A stretch of DNA of 45,741 bases from an uncultured Eubacterium sp. (GTDB lineage Bacteria; Bacillota; Clostridia; Lachnospirales; Lachnospiraceae), in the NCBI GenBank assembly GCA_934316845.1, contig CAKRDZ010000025.1:1-45741 (forward strand). The letters are read 5' to 3'. The notes beneath the pieces are model-generated. The model was not told the DNA's origin. It was given only the letters and a program-made list of their open reading frames with translations, and ran no database searches. This document shows, one piece after another, positions 24,745-32,992 of the stretch (within the stretch, counting starts at the first letter, position 1; every line of letters begins with the position of its first letter). Both the position numbers and the translations under genes were made by a program.

Positions 24745-27024
24745 CTTTAGCAACTTGGCAAACGAAGCGCGGAGTTTGCGCTGTCCCATCGTGTCAAAGT
24801 CAACGACGACCTCGTAATCTGAGCCAAGCGGCTTCAGAGAACGGACGATACCATTGCCAAATTTGATATGATAGACGGAGTCTCCTTCTCCATAATCCGG
24901 CGTACCGGACACTTCCGGCTTCTTTACACCCTTTTGGATATAAGGATTTCCGGCAAATGGATTTTTGGATCCTTTGGAGTATATTTTTGCCGGCGAAAAT
25001 ATGTCATCCAATGTTGCAGTGCGGTCGATCGACGGGCGTGAATTGGCCCGCGGACGAGAGTCTGCACCCTGCGTCTGCTTTAACAGATAGCGGGGAATCT
25101 CGCTGATAAAGCGGGAAGGGAAGTTGAAGTTTGGCTGGCCGTTTTTCATGCGCTGCATCGCACAGGTCAATGTCAGATCTTTCATGGCTCGTGTGATTGC
25201 AACGTAGCACAGGCGGCGTTCTTCTTCGATTTCATCGTTCGAGGGATCGTAGAGAGCCATCGCACTCGGAAATACATTTTCTTCCATACCACACACGTAT
25301 ACATTCGGAAATTCCAGTCCTTTGGCACTATGGATCGTCATAAGGAGAACTTGTTCGGCATCGTCCTCTACCGTATCAATATCTGCGACTAAGGCGATAT
25401 TTTCAAGAAGTCCGTTGAGGGAAGCCTCTTCATCGGAAGTTTCCTCTTCACAGTCCGTCTGATACTGTGCCACTTTGTTTATCAGGGCATCCAGGTTTTC
25501 AAGACGGGCATTGGCTTCTACGGTTTCTTCGGCTTCCAGATCCCTGATATATCCGGTGGCTTCAAAAATCTCGTCCAGCAGTTCCGGCAGTGTCAGTTCG
25601 TCGTCATCCAGCGCGTGACGGAACCGTTCAATCAAATTAACAAAGGAAAAGATCTTTGCCGCAGCACGTCCGCATCCGTCGATATAATCAGCCTGCATAA
25701 GCGCCTCATAGAGACTCAGATCATGGTCAATGGCATAATCGGTGACACGCTGGATCGTTGTAGCACCGATACCGCGCTTCGGTACATTGATGACTCGTTT
25801 GACTGCGATATCATCCGCAGGATTGTTGATCGTTTTCAGATAACATAAAATATCTTTAATTTCCTTACGGGAGTAGAAGTTGATCGCTCCCACGATGCGG
25901 TAAGGAATATTTTCCTGTACAAGTTTTTCCTCGAATACACGCGACTGGGCGTTGGTTCGGTAAAGAACCGCAAAATCTGAATAAGAAGCTCCTTGATCTC
26001 TAACTTTTTCCGCAATATCCCCGGCGATTCCCGCAGCTTCTTCGTATTCATTGCCAAACTGCACATAGCGGATCGGATCGCCTTCTTCCTGATCGGTCCA
26101 CAGCGTTTTCGCCTTTCGGGAAGCGTTGTTGCGGATCACTTCATTGGCAGCTTCCAGAATCCGCTTTGTAGAACGGTAGTTTTGTTCAAGGCGGATGACC
26201 TCTGCCTGTGGAAATACCTTCTCAAAATTCAGGATATTCATAATGTTGGCACCACGGAATTTGTAGATCGATTGGTCGTCGTCGCCGACCACACACAGAT
26301 TCCGGTAGCGGGAGGCGAGCAGACTGAGCAGCATAAACTGTGCCGTGTTCGTATCCTGGTACTCGTCCACAAGGAGATAGCGGAAACGTTCCTGATACTG
26401 GCGCAGGACTTCCGGTTCTTTTTGAAATAATTCGACGGTTTTCATAATAAGATCATCAAAATCCAGCGCATTATTCTGCTGTAAGCGCCGCTGGTATTCT
26501 TTGTAAACCGATCCGAATATTTTTTTATTGTATTCTTTTGCCACTTCGGCAGCGTATTCTTCCGGCGTCTGTAATTCGTTTTTGGCAGACGAAATGGCGT
26601 TAAGAAAGGTTTTTTCTTTGTATTTTTTTGTATCGATATTTAAGTGTTTGCAGATATCTTTCATCAAACTTTTCTGGTCGTCGGAATCATAGATCGTAAA
26701 GCTGCGCTCGTAACCAAGAAGATCGATAAAACGACGCAGGATCCGGACGCAGGTAGAGTGGAACGTGGTTACCCAGATCGATTCTGCCCCATAAGAAACA
26801 ATGCGGTCAACACGTTCGCGCATTTCACTGGCGGCTTTATTGGTAAAGGTGAGTGCCAGGATCTGGTAAGGGGCAACGCCGTATTCTTCAATAAGATAGG
26901 CAATACGGTGTGTCAGCACGCGCGTTTTTCCGGAACCGGCTCCGGCCAAGATCAAGAGCGGGCCTTCATTATGTAAAACTGCTTTTTTCTGCATGGGATT
27001 TAAGTTAGCAAGTATATCTGTCAT
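24730..27024 (-). CDS. pcrA: ATP-dependent DNA helicase PcrA/UvrD
   Basis: A 764-residue superfamily 1A helicase for repair and removal of recombination intermediates. Walker A is AGAGSGKT at about residues 27-34, with the Q motif LNPMQKKAV before it. LALTFTNKAA (motif Ia), VDEYQDTN (Walker B, about 219), GDDDQSIYKFRGA (III), QNYRST (IV), TIHSAKGLEF (V) and VAITRA (VI) follow. The end is a linker and a small Tudor-like domain (YHIKFGNGIVRS to the C-terminus). GAAAGGATG lies upstream of the ATG on the minus strand. Its last few codons and stop coincide with the end sequence of the palindromic element. Confidence 0.96.
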   Translation of the reverse strand: MTDILANLNPMQKKAVLHNEGPLLILAGAGSGKTRVLTHRIAYLIEEYGVAPYQILALTFTNKAASEMRERVDRIVSYGAESIWVTTFHSTCVRILRRFIDLLGYERSFTIYDSDDQKSLMKDICKHLNIDTKKYKEKTFLNAISSAKNELQTPEEYAAEVAKEYNKKIFGSVYKEYQRRLQQNNALDFDDLIMKTVELFQKEPEVLRQYQERFRYLLVDEYQDTNTAQFMLLSLLASRYRNLCVVGDDDQSIYKFRGANIMNILNFEKVFPQAEVIRLEQNYRSTKRILEAANEVIRNNASRKAKTLWTDQEEGDPIRYVQFGNEYEEAAGIAGDIAEKVRDQGASYSDFAVLYRTNAQSRVFEEKLVQENIPYRIVGAINFYSRKEIKDILCYLKTINNPADDIAVKRVINVPKRGIGATTIQRVTDYAIDHDLSLYEALMQADYIDGCGRAAAKIFSFVNLIERFRHALDDDELTLPELLDEIFEATGYIRDLEAEETVEANARLENLDALINKVAQYQTDCEEETSDEEASLNGLLENIALVADIDTVEDDAEQVLLMTIHSAKGLEFPNVYVCGMEENVFPSAMALYDPSNDEIEEERRLCYVAITRAMKDLTLTCAMQRMKNGQPNFNFPSRFISEIPRYLLKQTQGADSRPRANSRPSIDRTATLDDIFSPAKIYSKGSKNPFAGNPYIQKGVKKPEVSGTPDYGEGDSVYHIKFGNGIVRSLKPLGSDYEVVVDFDTMGQRKLRASFAKLLKIDPE

Positions 27025-27101
27025 GTTACGTCATCCTTTCTATCTGGTACAAACATGTGTTCATTCTATCATACTTAAAAGAGGATTGCAAGACTTTGAG
27101 G

Positions 27102-27268
27102 TAGAGTTTCTTGGTCAATATTGGGACAATGGATTCGTATTCGGGACCGCTTGCGCTTAGAGGACGCACGTAGCGGTGTATGAGGGCACAATACGCCCTC
27201 TATGCACCGACGGCGTCCTAAATCCCTCACTCGAAATCCATTGTCCCAGTATTGATAAGATAACTCTA
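27102..27268. mobile_element. Long imperfect palindrome (167 bp), second MITE-like element
   Basis: The outer arms TAGAGTT (27102-27108) and AACTCTA (27262-27268) bracket longer arms TTGGGACAATGGATT and ATCCATTGTCCCA. An inner hairpin has GGACGC/GCGTCC, CGGTG/CACCG and GAGGGC/GCCCTC around ACAATAC. The element fills most of the 354-base gap between pcrA (leftward) and the PHP gene (rightward), leaving only short flanks. TA at both ends would fit an IS630/mariner-type element, but no independent copy is in the window, so a structured RNA is also possible. Confidence 0.55.
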
Positions 27269-27378
27269 GGACAGGGTTAGAGATAAGGGGAGGATACCCC
27301 TATGGATTTGGCAGATGACTTTTGGGGAGAAGTGTGATATGATTAAAACAAAACGGGAAAGGAAGTAAAAATACAATT

Positions 27379-28101
27379 ATGCGAGATATTTATGTGCTGG
27401 ATCTGCATACGCATACTTATGCAAGCGGACATGCTTATAATACAATGAATGAAATGGCGTATGCTGCCAAAGAAAAAGGACTGCAGTTACTGGGGATTAC
27501 GGATCACGCGCCGGCGATGCCGTATTCGAGCGGCCCGCTTCATTTTCTGAATCTGAAGGTGGCAAGGAGAGAAAAATACGGACTGCCGCTTTTGCTTGGT
27601 GTTGAGGCAAATATTATTGATTATACGGGAAAAATTGATCTTGACGAAGGGATATTAAAGCAGATGGATGTTGTGATCGCAAGTCTGCACACGCCCTGCA
27701 TCAAATCCGGGACGCGGGAAGAAAATACCAATGCGTATCTCGGAGCTATCCGCAGTCCCTATGTGGATATCCTCGGTCATCCGGATGATGTGCGGTATGA
27801 AGTGGACTACGAAACGGTCATCCGGGAGGCAAAGAAGTATGGAACGTTGATCGAATTGAACAATGCGTCCCTTTCGCCGAAAAGTTTCCGAAAGAATGCC
27901 AAAGAAGCTGACAAGGAAATCCTGCGTCTGTGTGAAAAATATGAAGTTCCGGTTGTAGTCGGCAGCGATGCCCATGCGGAGGAAGATATCCTGAATTTTG
28001 AATATGCCGATGCGCTTTTGTGCGAAGTCGATTTTCCGGTGGAACTGATCGTCAATACTTCGGTGAAAAAACTGAAAATGGCATTGAAGAAAAAAGCGTA
28101 A
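27379..28101 (+). CDS. PHP-domain phosphoesterase (YcdX-like)
   Basis: A 240-residue PHP-family hydrolase. Metal ligands are H10 and H12 in DLHTHTYASGHAY, ITDHAP, the E of GVEANI, ASLHTP, LGHPDD and VGSDAH, so a trinuclear metal site of the YcdX type is expected; it probably hydrolyses a phosphate ester of unknown identity. GGAAAGGAAG precedes the ATG by about 15 bases, a rather long spacing. The TAA stop is inside the first bases of the palindromic element copy B (GCGTAACTATTC), so the gene's natural end may have been changed by insertion. Confidence 0.88.
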   Translation: MRDIYVLDLHTHTYASGHAYNTMNEMAYAAKEKGLQLLGITDHAPAMPYSSGPLHFLNLKVARREKYGLPLLLGVEANIIDYTGKIDLDEGILKQMDVVIASLHTPCIKSGTREENTNAYLGAIRSPYVDILGHPDDVRYEVDYETVIREAKKYGTLIELNNASLSPKSFRKNAKEADKEILRLCEKYEVPVVVGSDAHAEEDILNFEYADALLCEVDFPVELIVNTSVKKLKMALKKKA

Positions 28102-28180
28102 CTATTCAGGCTCCCCCTCCCCTACATTCGCATTTCGAACACTTCGTGTTCTTTTCTCGCCTTTGACAAGGCTAAAAATG
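28098..28180 (+). mobile_element. Palindromic element, copy B, truncated
   Basis: It begins GTAACTATTCAGG at 28098, one base before the PHP stop codon, and matches the core of the other copies (CATTCGCATTTCGAACAC, GTGTTC, CTCGCC, TTTGACAAGGCTAAAAATG) with one extra T. The distal arm and right GAATAGTTAC end are missing. After GGCTAAAAATG the sequence passes straight into the terminator hairpin of the DUF1836/PHP convergent pair. Confidence 0.7.
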
Positions 28181-28199
28181 CGCCGTGATGGCGCATTTT
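28175..28199. terminator. Bidirectional terminator between PHP and DUF1836 genes
   Basis: AAAATGCGCC (28175-28184) and GGCGCATTTT (28190-28199) form a perfect 10-bp stem with a 5-base loop. A-run and T-run ends serve both converging genes. Its left arm is joined to the truncated element copy B. Confidence 0.75.
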
Positions 28200-28204
28200 C
28201 TGCA

Positions 28205-28813
28205 TTATTTTTTCTTTGGGTCTTCAAGCGTTTCATCAATGATCCGTTCAATCAACTGTTTTTTGATATAGACGTCAAAACTCAACATACATATGTAGGC
28301 GAAGCGGGAAAGATAGTCGGATTCTGCTTCGTCGGTCACTTCGGAAAAAATCTCCTGCGAACTGCGGAAACGCCGCACGACATCTTTGGTAAGATTGTTT
28401 GTCAATTCTTTTTCCATTGTGAAGATTTCTTTGTAAATATCTTCCAGCGAAATATCATCGGATTTTCCTCCAAAAAACATTTCTGTCAATGGGGCAAATA
28501 TTTTCTGGATATCACTGATTGACAAAACATTTTTAAAATAGTATAAAAAGATCAAAAGGAACATATGCTCCTTGGAATATTTCTTCTTTTCCGGCGGCGG
28601 AAGAAGATTATTTTTGGTGTAATTATTGATCATGGTTTTTGTCAGAATCTTGTCGTCGTCAGAGCGCTTGCAGGAAGCAAGACGGGCATCCATAAATGTC
28701 GTGACCTGATCCATGTACAGATCAATGTTGGGAATGTCTTCCGGGTTAATATAGTCAATATCACGGAGTTTGCTTATAATGTCCATGATGCTTTCTTCAT
28801 TGTTTTTTTTCAT
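28205..28813 (-). CDS. DUF1836 domain protein
   Basis: A 202-residue soluble protein of the DUF1836 family, recognised by LTKTMINNYTKNNLLPPPEKKKYSKEHM (only pieces quoted) with a helix-turn-helix-like MerR-resembling start, then an all-helical region. The function of the family is unknown; the motif near the N-terminus suggests DNA binding. The frame is open to 28843, but GGAGG lies exactly 5 bases before the ATG at 28813, making that the start. The gene converges on the PHP gene. Confidence 0.85.
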   Translation of the reverse strand: MKKNNEESIMDIISKLRDIDYINPEDIPNIDLYMDQVTTFMDARLASCKRSDDDKILTKTMINNYTKNNLLPPPEKKKYSKEHMFLLIFLYYFKNVLSISDIQKIFAPLTEMFFGGKSDDISLEDIYKEIFTMEKELTNNLTKDVVRRFRSSQEIFSEVTDEAESDYLSRFAYICMLSFDVYIKKQLIERIIDETLEDPKKK

Positions 28814-28909
28814 AATGTCCTCCATAAAATTGAATGGTGCCACAAATTGAAGTTATAAAAAACATTATAACGCAATTTTTTGAAAAAAGCAAATAGAAGC
28901 GATTCGAGT

Positions 28910-28938
28910 TTGTAAAAAGTGCGTTTTTGTAGTATAAT
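28910..28938 (+). promoter_or_regulatory. Predicted sigma-A promoter of the MATE exporter gene
   Basis: TTGTAA (28910-28915), 17 bases, TATAAT (28933-28938), 31 bases before the start codon. Confidence 0.6.
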
Positions 28939-28969
28939 GATCTTTAATCGTTGAAAGGCAGGGAAAATC

Positions 28970-30361
28970 ATGATAGAGAATGACTTTTCAAAGGGAAATG
29001 TCTGCCGTCACATCCTGATGCAGGCAGTACCGTTGACAATAGCCCAGCTGATACAGTTGTTATATAATGTGGTCGATCGTATTTATATCGGACATCTTCC
29101 GGGAACGCAGGGGGAAGCGTTGACCGGAGTGGGATTGGTATTTCCGATTATTTCCATGATCGCCGCATTTACCAATCTGTTTTCCATGGGCGGTGCGCCG
29201 CTTTTTTCCATTGCAAGAGGAGAGGGCGACGAAAAGAAGGCATCTTATATATTAAATAATACATTTACCATGTTGGTGATCACGTCATTTGTGCTTATGG
29301 CAGTGGGATATGGCTGGAAACGTCCGATCTTATATTTGTTCGGTGCGAGCGATGTGACCTATCCGTTTGCCAATGATTATCTGACGATTTATCTGGCAGG
29401 TACGCTGTTTTTGATGATCGGAACGGGGATGAATTCGTTTATCAGCGCGGAAGGATTTCCGAAGACCGGAATGCTTGTTGTGATCTGCGGTGCAGTGATC
29501 AATATTGTCTTAGATCCGCTTTTTATCTTTGTTCTGGATATGGGGGTAAAAGGAGCGGCGGTCGCCACGGTGATCTCGCAGTTTGTATCCATGATCCTTG
29601 TCCTTCGTTTCTTTCATGGAGATCGGACGTTATACCGGATTTCCGGGAAATATATGAAACTGAAACGAAGGCTGGTCGGACGGATCATGAGTCTTGGTTT
29701 GTCGGGATTTATTATGGCAGTGACGAACAGCCTTGTCCAGATCGTGTGTAATATTACGATCGGAGCTTATGGAGGAGATCTGTATATCGGTGTGATGACA
29801 ATATTAAATTCGGTCCGTGAAATTGTAAATATCGCGATTGTGGGAATTACCAATGGAGCGCAGCCGGTGCTCGGGTTTAATTATGGCGCAGGAGAATACC
29901 GGCGGGTAAAACAGGCAATCCGATTTACCGCGATTATTGGCTTTGCCTATACGATTTTTGTGTGGGCGTGTATCATGATCTTCCCAGACATTTTTATCAA
30001 AATGTTCAGTGACAGTGCTGCGATGCTGGCACCCGGAAGAGAAGCATTGAAACTTTATTTTTTCGGCTTCTTTTTTATGGCATTTCAGTTTTCCGGGCAG
30101 TCTACCTTTGTGGCACTGGGGAAATCAAAGCAGGCAATATTCTTTTCGCTTTTGCGGAAGGTGATTATTGTCGTACCGCTGACATTATGGCTTCCCACCA
30201 TGTGGAATCTCGGAGCCGACGGCGTATATCTGGCGGAACCGGTTTCCAATATCGTTGGAGGACTTGCCTGCTTCTTAACGATGTTACATATTGTGTGGAG
30301 AGAGTTGACGCAGAAAGAAAAAATGAAAATAGAAAGTAGAGAAATCAATGAAAAAGAATGA
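28970..30361 (+). CDS. MATE family multidrug/cation antiporter
   Basis: A 463-residue inner-membrane exporter with about 12 hydrophobic segments in two six-helix halves. The starting segment MQAVPLTIAQLIQLLYNVVDRIYIG is a typical MATE helix 1, GVGLVFPI and GGAPLFSIARGEGD belong to the first half, and GAQPVLGFNYGA to the second. Length is normal. It would extrude cationic compounds by Na+ or H+ exchange. Its last 14 bases overlap the next gene, so the two are probably one transcript despite unrelated functions. Confidence 0.93.
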   Translation: MIENDFSKGNVCRHILMQAVPLTIAQLIQLLYNVVDRIYIGHLPGTQGEALTGVGLVFPIISMIAAFTNLFSMGGAPLFSIARGEGDEKKASYILNNTFTMLVITSFVLMAVGYGWKRPILYLFGASDVTYPFANDYLTIYLAGTLFLMIGTGMNSFISAEGFPKTGMLVVICGAVINIVLDPLFIFVLDMGVKGAAVATVISQFVSMILVLRFFHGDRTLYRISGKYMKLKRRLVGRIMSLGLSGFIMAVTNSLVQIVCNITIGAYGGDLYIGVMTILNSVREIVNIAIVGITNGAQPVLGFNYGAGEYRRVKQAIRFTAIIGFAYTIFVWACIMIFPDIFIKMFSDSAAMLAPGREALKLYFFGFFFMAFQFSGQSTFVALGKSKQAIFFSLLRKVIIVVPLTLWLPTMWNLGADGVYLAEPVSNIVGGLACFLTMLHIVWRELTQKEKMKIESREINEKE

Positions 30362-31715
30362 AATTTATGAGGGAATCGTAACAGAATTAAAATTTCCAAA
30401 TAAAGGAAAAGTTATAGTTGAAAAGGAAGAGGAAACGGTAATGGTAAAAAATACATTGCCGGGACAAAAAGTCCGGTTTCGTCTTGCCAAAAACAAGAAA
30501 AATAAAAAAGAAGGAAAACTTCTTGAAGTGTTGGAACCATCGGATATGGAGACACAGACACCGCCTTGTCCGCATTTTGAATTTTGCGGCGGCTGTTCGT
30601 ATCAGACCCTGTCCTATGAGGGGCAGAGAGACTTAAAACTGCAGCAGGTTCAGAAACTTTTTGAACAGGTCTGCCCGGATCTGCCACTCCACAACTGTGT
30701 ATCCAGTCCGTCCATCTGGGAATACCGCAATAAAATGGAATTTTCTTTTGGAGATCAGGAAAAGGGCGGCGAATTGACATTGGGGCTGCATAAGCGCGGC
30801 AGTTTTTATGATATCGTGCCGGTAGACCATTGTCAGATCGTGTCAGACGATATCCGTCAGATCATTACGTTGACAAGAGAATATTTTTCGGAGCAGGGCT
30901 GCACCTTTTTCCATAAAATGTCACACGAAGGATATCTGCGTCATCTGCTCGTAAGAAATGCGGCAAAAACCGGAGAAATTCTTGTCTGTCTGGTAACAAC
31001 ATCACAGGAAAATAGAGATCTGTCAGAGTGGACAAACCGCCTTCTTTCAGCACATTTGGACGGTAAAATAGCAGGAATTCTTCACATGATCAACGATGGA
31101 TTATCCGATGTGGTCAAGGCAGATTCGACGGAAATTTTATATGGAAAAGATTATTTTTACGAAGAGATCCTGGGACTTCGTTTTAAAATATCGCCATTTT
31201 CTTTCTTCCAGACAAATTCTGCCGGTGCGGAAGTATTGTATGAGAAGGCGCGTGAATATATCGGTGAGATTGATGGTGGTATCGTCTATGACCTCTACAG
31301 CGGAACCGGAACGATCGCACAGGTTCTTGCGCCGGTAGCTAAGAAAGTGATCGGGGTTGAGATCGTCGAGGAAGCGGTTCTTGCCGCCCGTGAAAATGCA
31401 AAGGAAAATCATCTTTCCAACTGTGAATTTATTGCAGGTGATGTATTGAAAACTTTGGATGACATTGAAGAAAAACCGGATTTTATCGTTTTAGACCCGC
31501 CTCGTGAGGGCGTTCATCCGAAAGCACTCCGAAAGATCCTTGCGTACGGCGTGGATCGGATCGTCTATATTTCCTGTAAGCCAACGAGTCTGGCACGCGA
31601 CATGGAGATGATTTTAGAAGCAGGCTATCAGCCGCTGCGTGCGGAATGCGTGGACATGTTCCCTTGGACGCGCGGGATAGAAACCGTGGTTTTGCTGCAA
31701 CGGGAAGTTAGGTAG
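30348..31715 (+). CDS. rlmD: 23S rRNA (uracil-C5)-methyltransferase, RlmD/RlmCD type
   Basis: A 455-residue RNA m5U methyltransferase. An N-terminal TRAM domain (about residues 1-60) is followed by an iron-sulfur motif CPHFEFCGGC (CX5CX2C, about residues 74-83). The SAM site is DLYSGTGTIAQVLA and the catalytic part has DPPREG with the nucleophile in ISCKPTSLARD. B. subtilis-type enzymes modify U747 and U1939 of 23S rRNA; which position is used here cannot be told. It starts inside the MATE gene by 14 bases. Confidence 0.93.
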   Translation: MKKNEIYEGIVTELKFPNKGKVIVEKEEETVMVKNTLPGQKVRFRLAKNKKNKKEGKLLEVLEPSDMETQTPPCPHFEFCGGCSYQTLSYEGQRDLKLQQVQKLFEQVCPDLPLHNCVSSPSIWEYRNKMEFSFGDQEKGGELTLGLHKRGSFYDIVPVDHCQIVSDDIRQIITLTREYFSEQGCTFFHKMSHEGYLRHLLVRNAAKTGEILVCLVTTSQENRDLSEWTNRLLSAHLDGKIAGILHMINDGLSDVVKADSTEILYGKDYFYEEILGLRFKISPFSFFQTNSAGAEVLYEKAREYIGEIDGGIVYDLYSGTGTIAQVLAPVAKKVIGVEIVEEAVLAARENAKENHLSNCEFIAGDVLKTLDDIEEKPDFIVLDPPREGVHPKALRKILAYGVDRIVYISCKPTSLARDMEMILEAGYQPLRAECVDMFPWTRGIETVVLLQREVR

Positions 31716-31793
31716 AAAAAATATTGAATTGTGACAGAAAAAATGCAATACTGTATACAAGGGTAATATAGTGCAAAAATTGGAGGCGATACA

Positions 31794-32387
31794 ATGACAA
31801 GTCAGATTACAGGTGATGACAAATTTGATTGAGGCATATGAATTGTTAATGGAGTTTGTGGCAAAACATACTTCTGATAAGTTTTGCCTGAAGATTATTC
31901 CAGTGCGTTTCCGGCAAAGGTAATTATCGAAAAGGATTGGTTAAAAACGGAAAACTGGTGTATACCAAGAAGTCATGGCAATATTATGAGTGATGAGTTT
32001 ACACCATATCCTAAGAACCCGTTGATACAGCAATTTTTTGCAAATATTGGTAGAACAGATACCATTGGTTCCGGTGTACGAAATTTATATAAATATACAC
32101 CAATATATTCTGATGGTGGTAAGCCGGAATTGATTGAAGATGATGTGTTTAGAATAACCATTCCGTTGGACAAGGTGGCTGTGGACGAGACAAGGCAACA
32201 GAAAACTTTATCTGAAAGAGAACAAAAAATTTATAATATGATTTGCGAAAATCTGCACTTATCGGTTGAACAGGTAATGGCAGAACTTGATATATCAAGA
32301 GCAACGGTATTCAGAGACTATGCTAAAATTAAAAAAGTAACAGGTGCAATGTATGATAAAAAGACATCGACATGGAATTTGGATTGA
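31794..32387 (+). pseudogene. Degraded AlbA_2/RecG-like ATP-binding transcriptional regulator
   Basis: The remains of a gene of the AlbA_2 putative DNA-binding family. A GGAGG-led ATG at 31794 gives MTSQITGDDKFD and stops. A +1 frame then reads LIEAYELLMEFVAKHTSDKFCL (31816 on), and a further frame change leads at about 31887 to PEDYSSAFPAKVIIEKDWLKTENW, on to NIGRTDTIGSGVRNLYKYTPIYSDGG and a C-terminal helix-turn-helix (QVMAELDISRATVFRDYAKI). In intact homologues these pieces are joined by a longer stretch, and a roughly 300-residue N-terminal region precedes them, so both a deletion and frameshifts have occurred. The longest open part is 31884-32387. Confidence 0.7.
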
Positions 32388-32400
32388 TAAGCTTGTCTAA

Positions 32401-32656
32401 GTCTCATGCAGTATCAAGTTAGTCTCAACATAGTCTCATGAGATTTGATATCAGATGAGACTGAATAAAGCGGTAGAAATCCGATAAAATCGACTTTTTT
32501 TAAAAGTAAGAGAAAATCAGTCTCAAGTTACTTTCACGTAGGCTCATTTTGGGGATGAGATTTTGAGACTGAGGAAATTATCAGAAAATAAGCCTGATAC
32601 ATGTATCTAAGAGCCGTAAATGTTTGGAAATGAAATATATCTGCGTATAATGAGAC
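32401..32656. repeat. Cluster of seven GTCTCA/TGAGAC hexamers
   Basis: Exact copies begin at 32401, 32422, 32433, 32520 (as GTCTCA) and 32456, 32564, 32651 (as TGAGAC) in about 256 bases, with near-copies such as GGCTCA and TGAGAT between. Two-strand chance expectation is roughly 0.1. They lie in the gene-free stretch after the degraded regulator. They may be operator sites or the eroded repeat of a lost gene. Confidence 0.5.
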
Positions 32657-32706
32657 CGTTTTAATTTTTTTAAATGAGATTACTCGGTATAAAACAGTTA
32701 TCCGAA

Positions 32707-32778
32707 TCAATCGGTATCGCAGAAGTAGAACTTTGGTGTTTTGCTAAGGCGTTCAAGCTCTCGTGTAATATATGTCAT
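32707..32778 (-). pseudogene. Remnant of a DUF4143 (AAA+) ATPase gene
   Basis: On the minus strand GGAGGTGCGTT leads to an ATG at 32778 and 23 codons, MTYITRELERLSKTPKFYFCDTD, before a stop. The first ten residues match the usual start of DUF4143 ATPases (MxYIxRxLE) and the rest matches the conserved KTPKxYFxDTG segment from their C-terminal half. The Walker A/B core that should lie between is missing. I read this as an internal deletion; the match is by eye to remembered family motifs. Confidence 0.5.
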
Positions 32779-32882
32779 AACGCACCTCCGTATTTTTATG
32801 AAAATCTACGATCAATCCCATTTTATCGGAAAAACCTATAGAAAATATAGGAAAAATAACACATTATTTTACAAAAAATGGA

Positions 32883-32911
32883 TTGTTTCTCCAAAATTAT
32901 TATGTTATAAT
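32883..32911 (+). promoter_or_regulatory. Predicted sigma-A promoter of the giant surface protein gene
   Basis: TTGTTT (32883-32888), 17 bases, TATAAT (32906-32911), about 80 bases before the start codon. The 604-base gap from 32388 to 32991 otherwise holds the hexamer cluster and the DUF4143 remnant. Confidence 0.55.
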
Positions 32912-32992
32912 TAACCTCAAATACAGTTCGCTCTACGGTATCTTTTTGAGTATGGCAGAGTGTAACAGTTAAAAAAGGAAGGAAGGGATAGT

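Noticed and set aside
28163..28522. Plus-strand frame opposite the DUF1836 gene
   Set aside because: Antisense of a gene with a good ribosome-binding site and family match; starts inside the element/terminator sequence.
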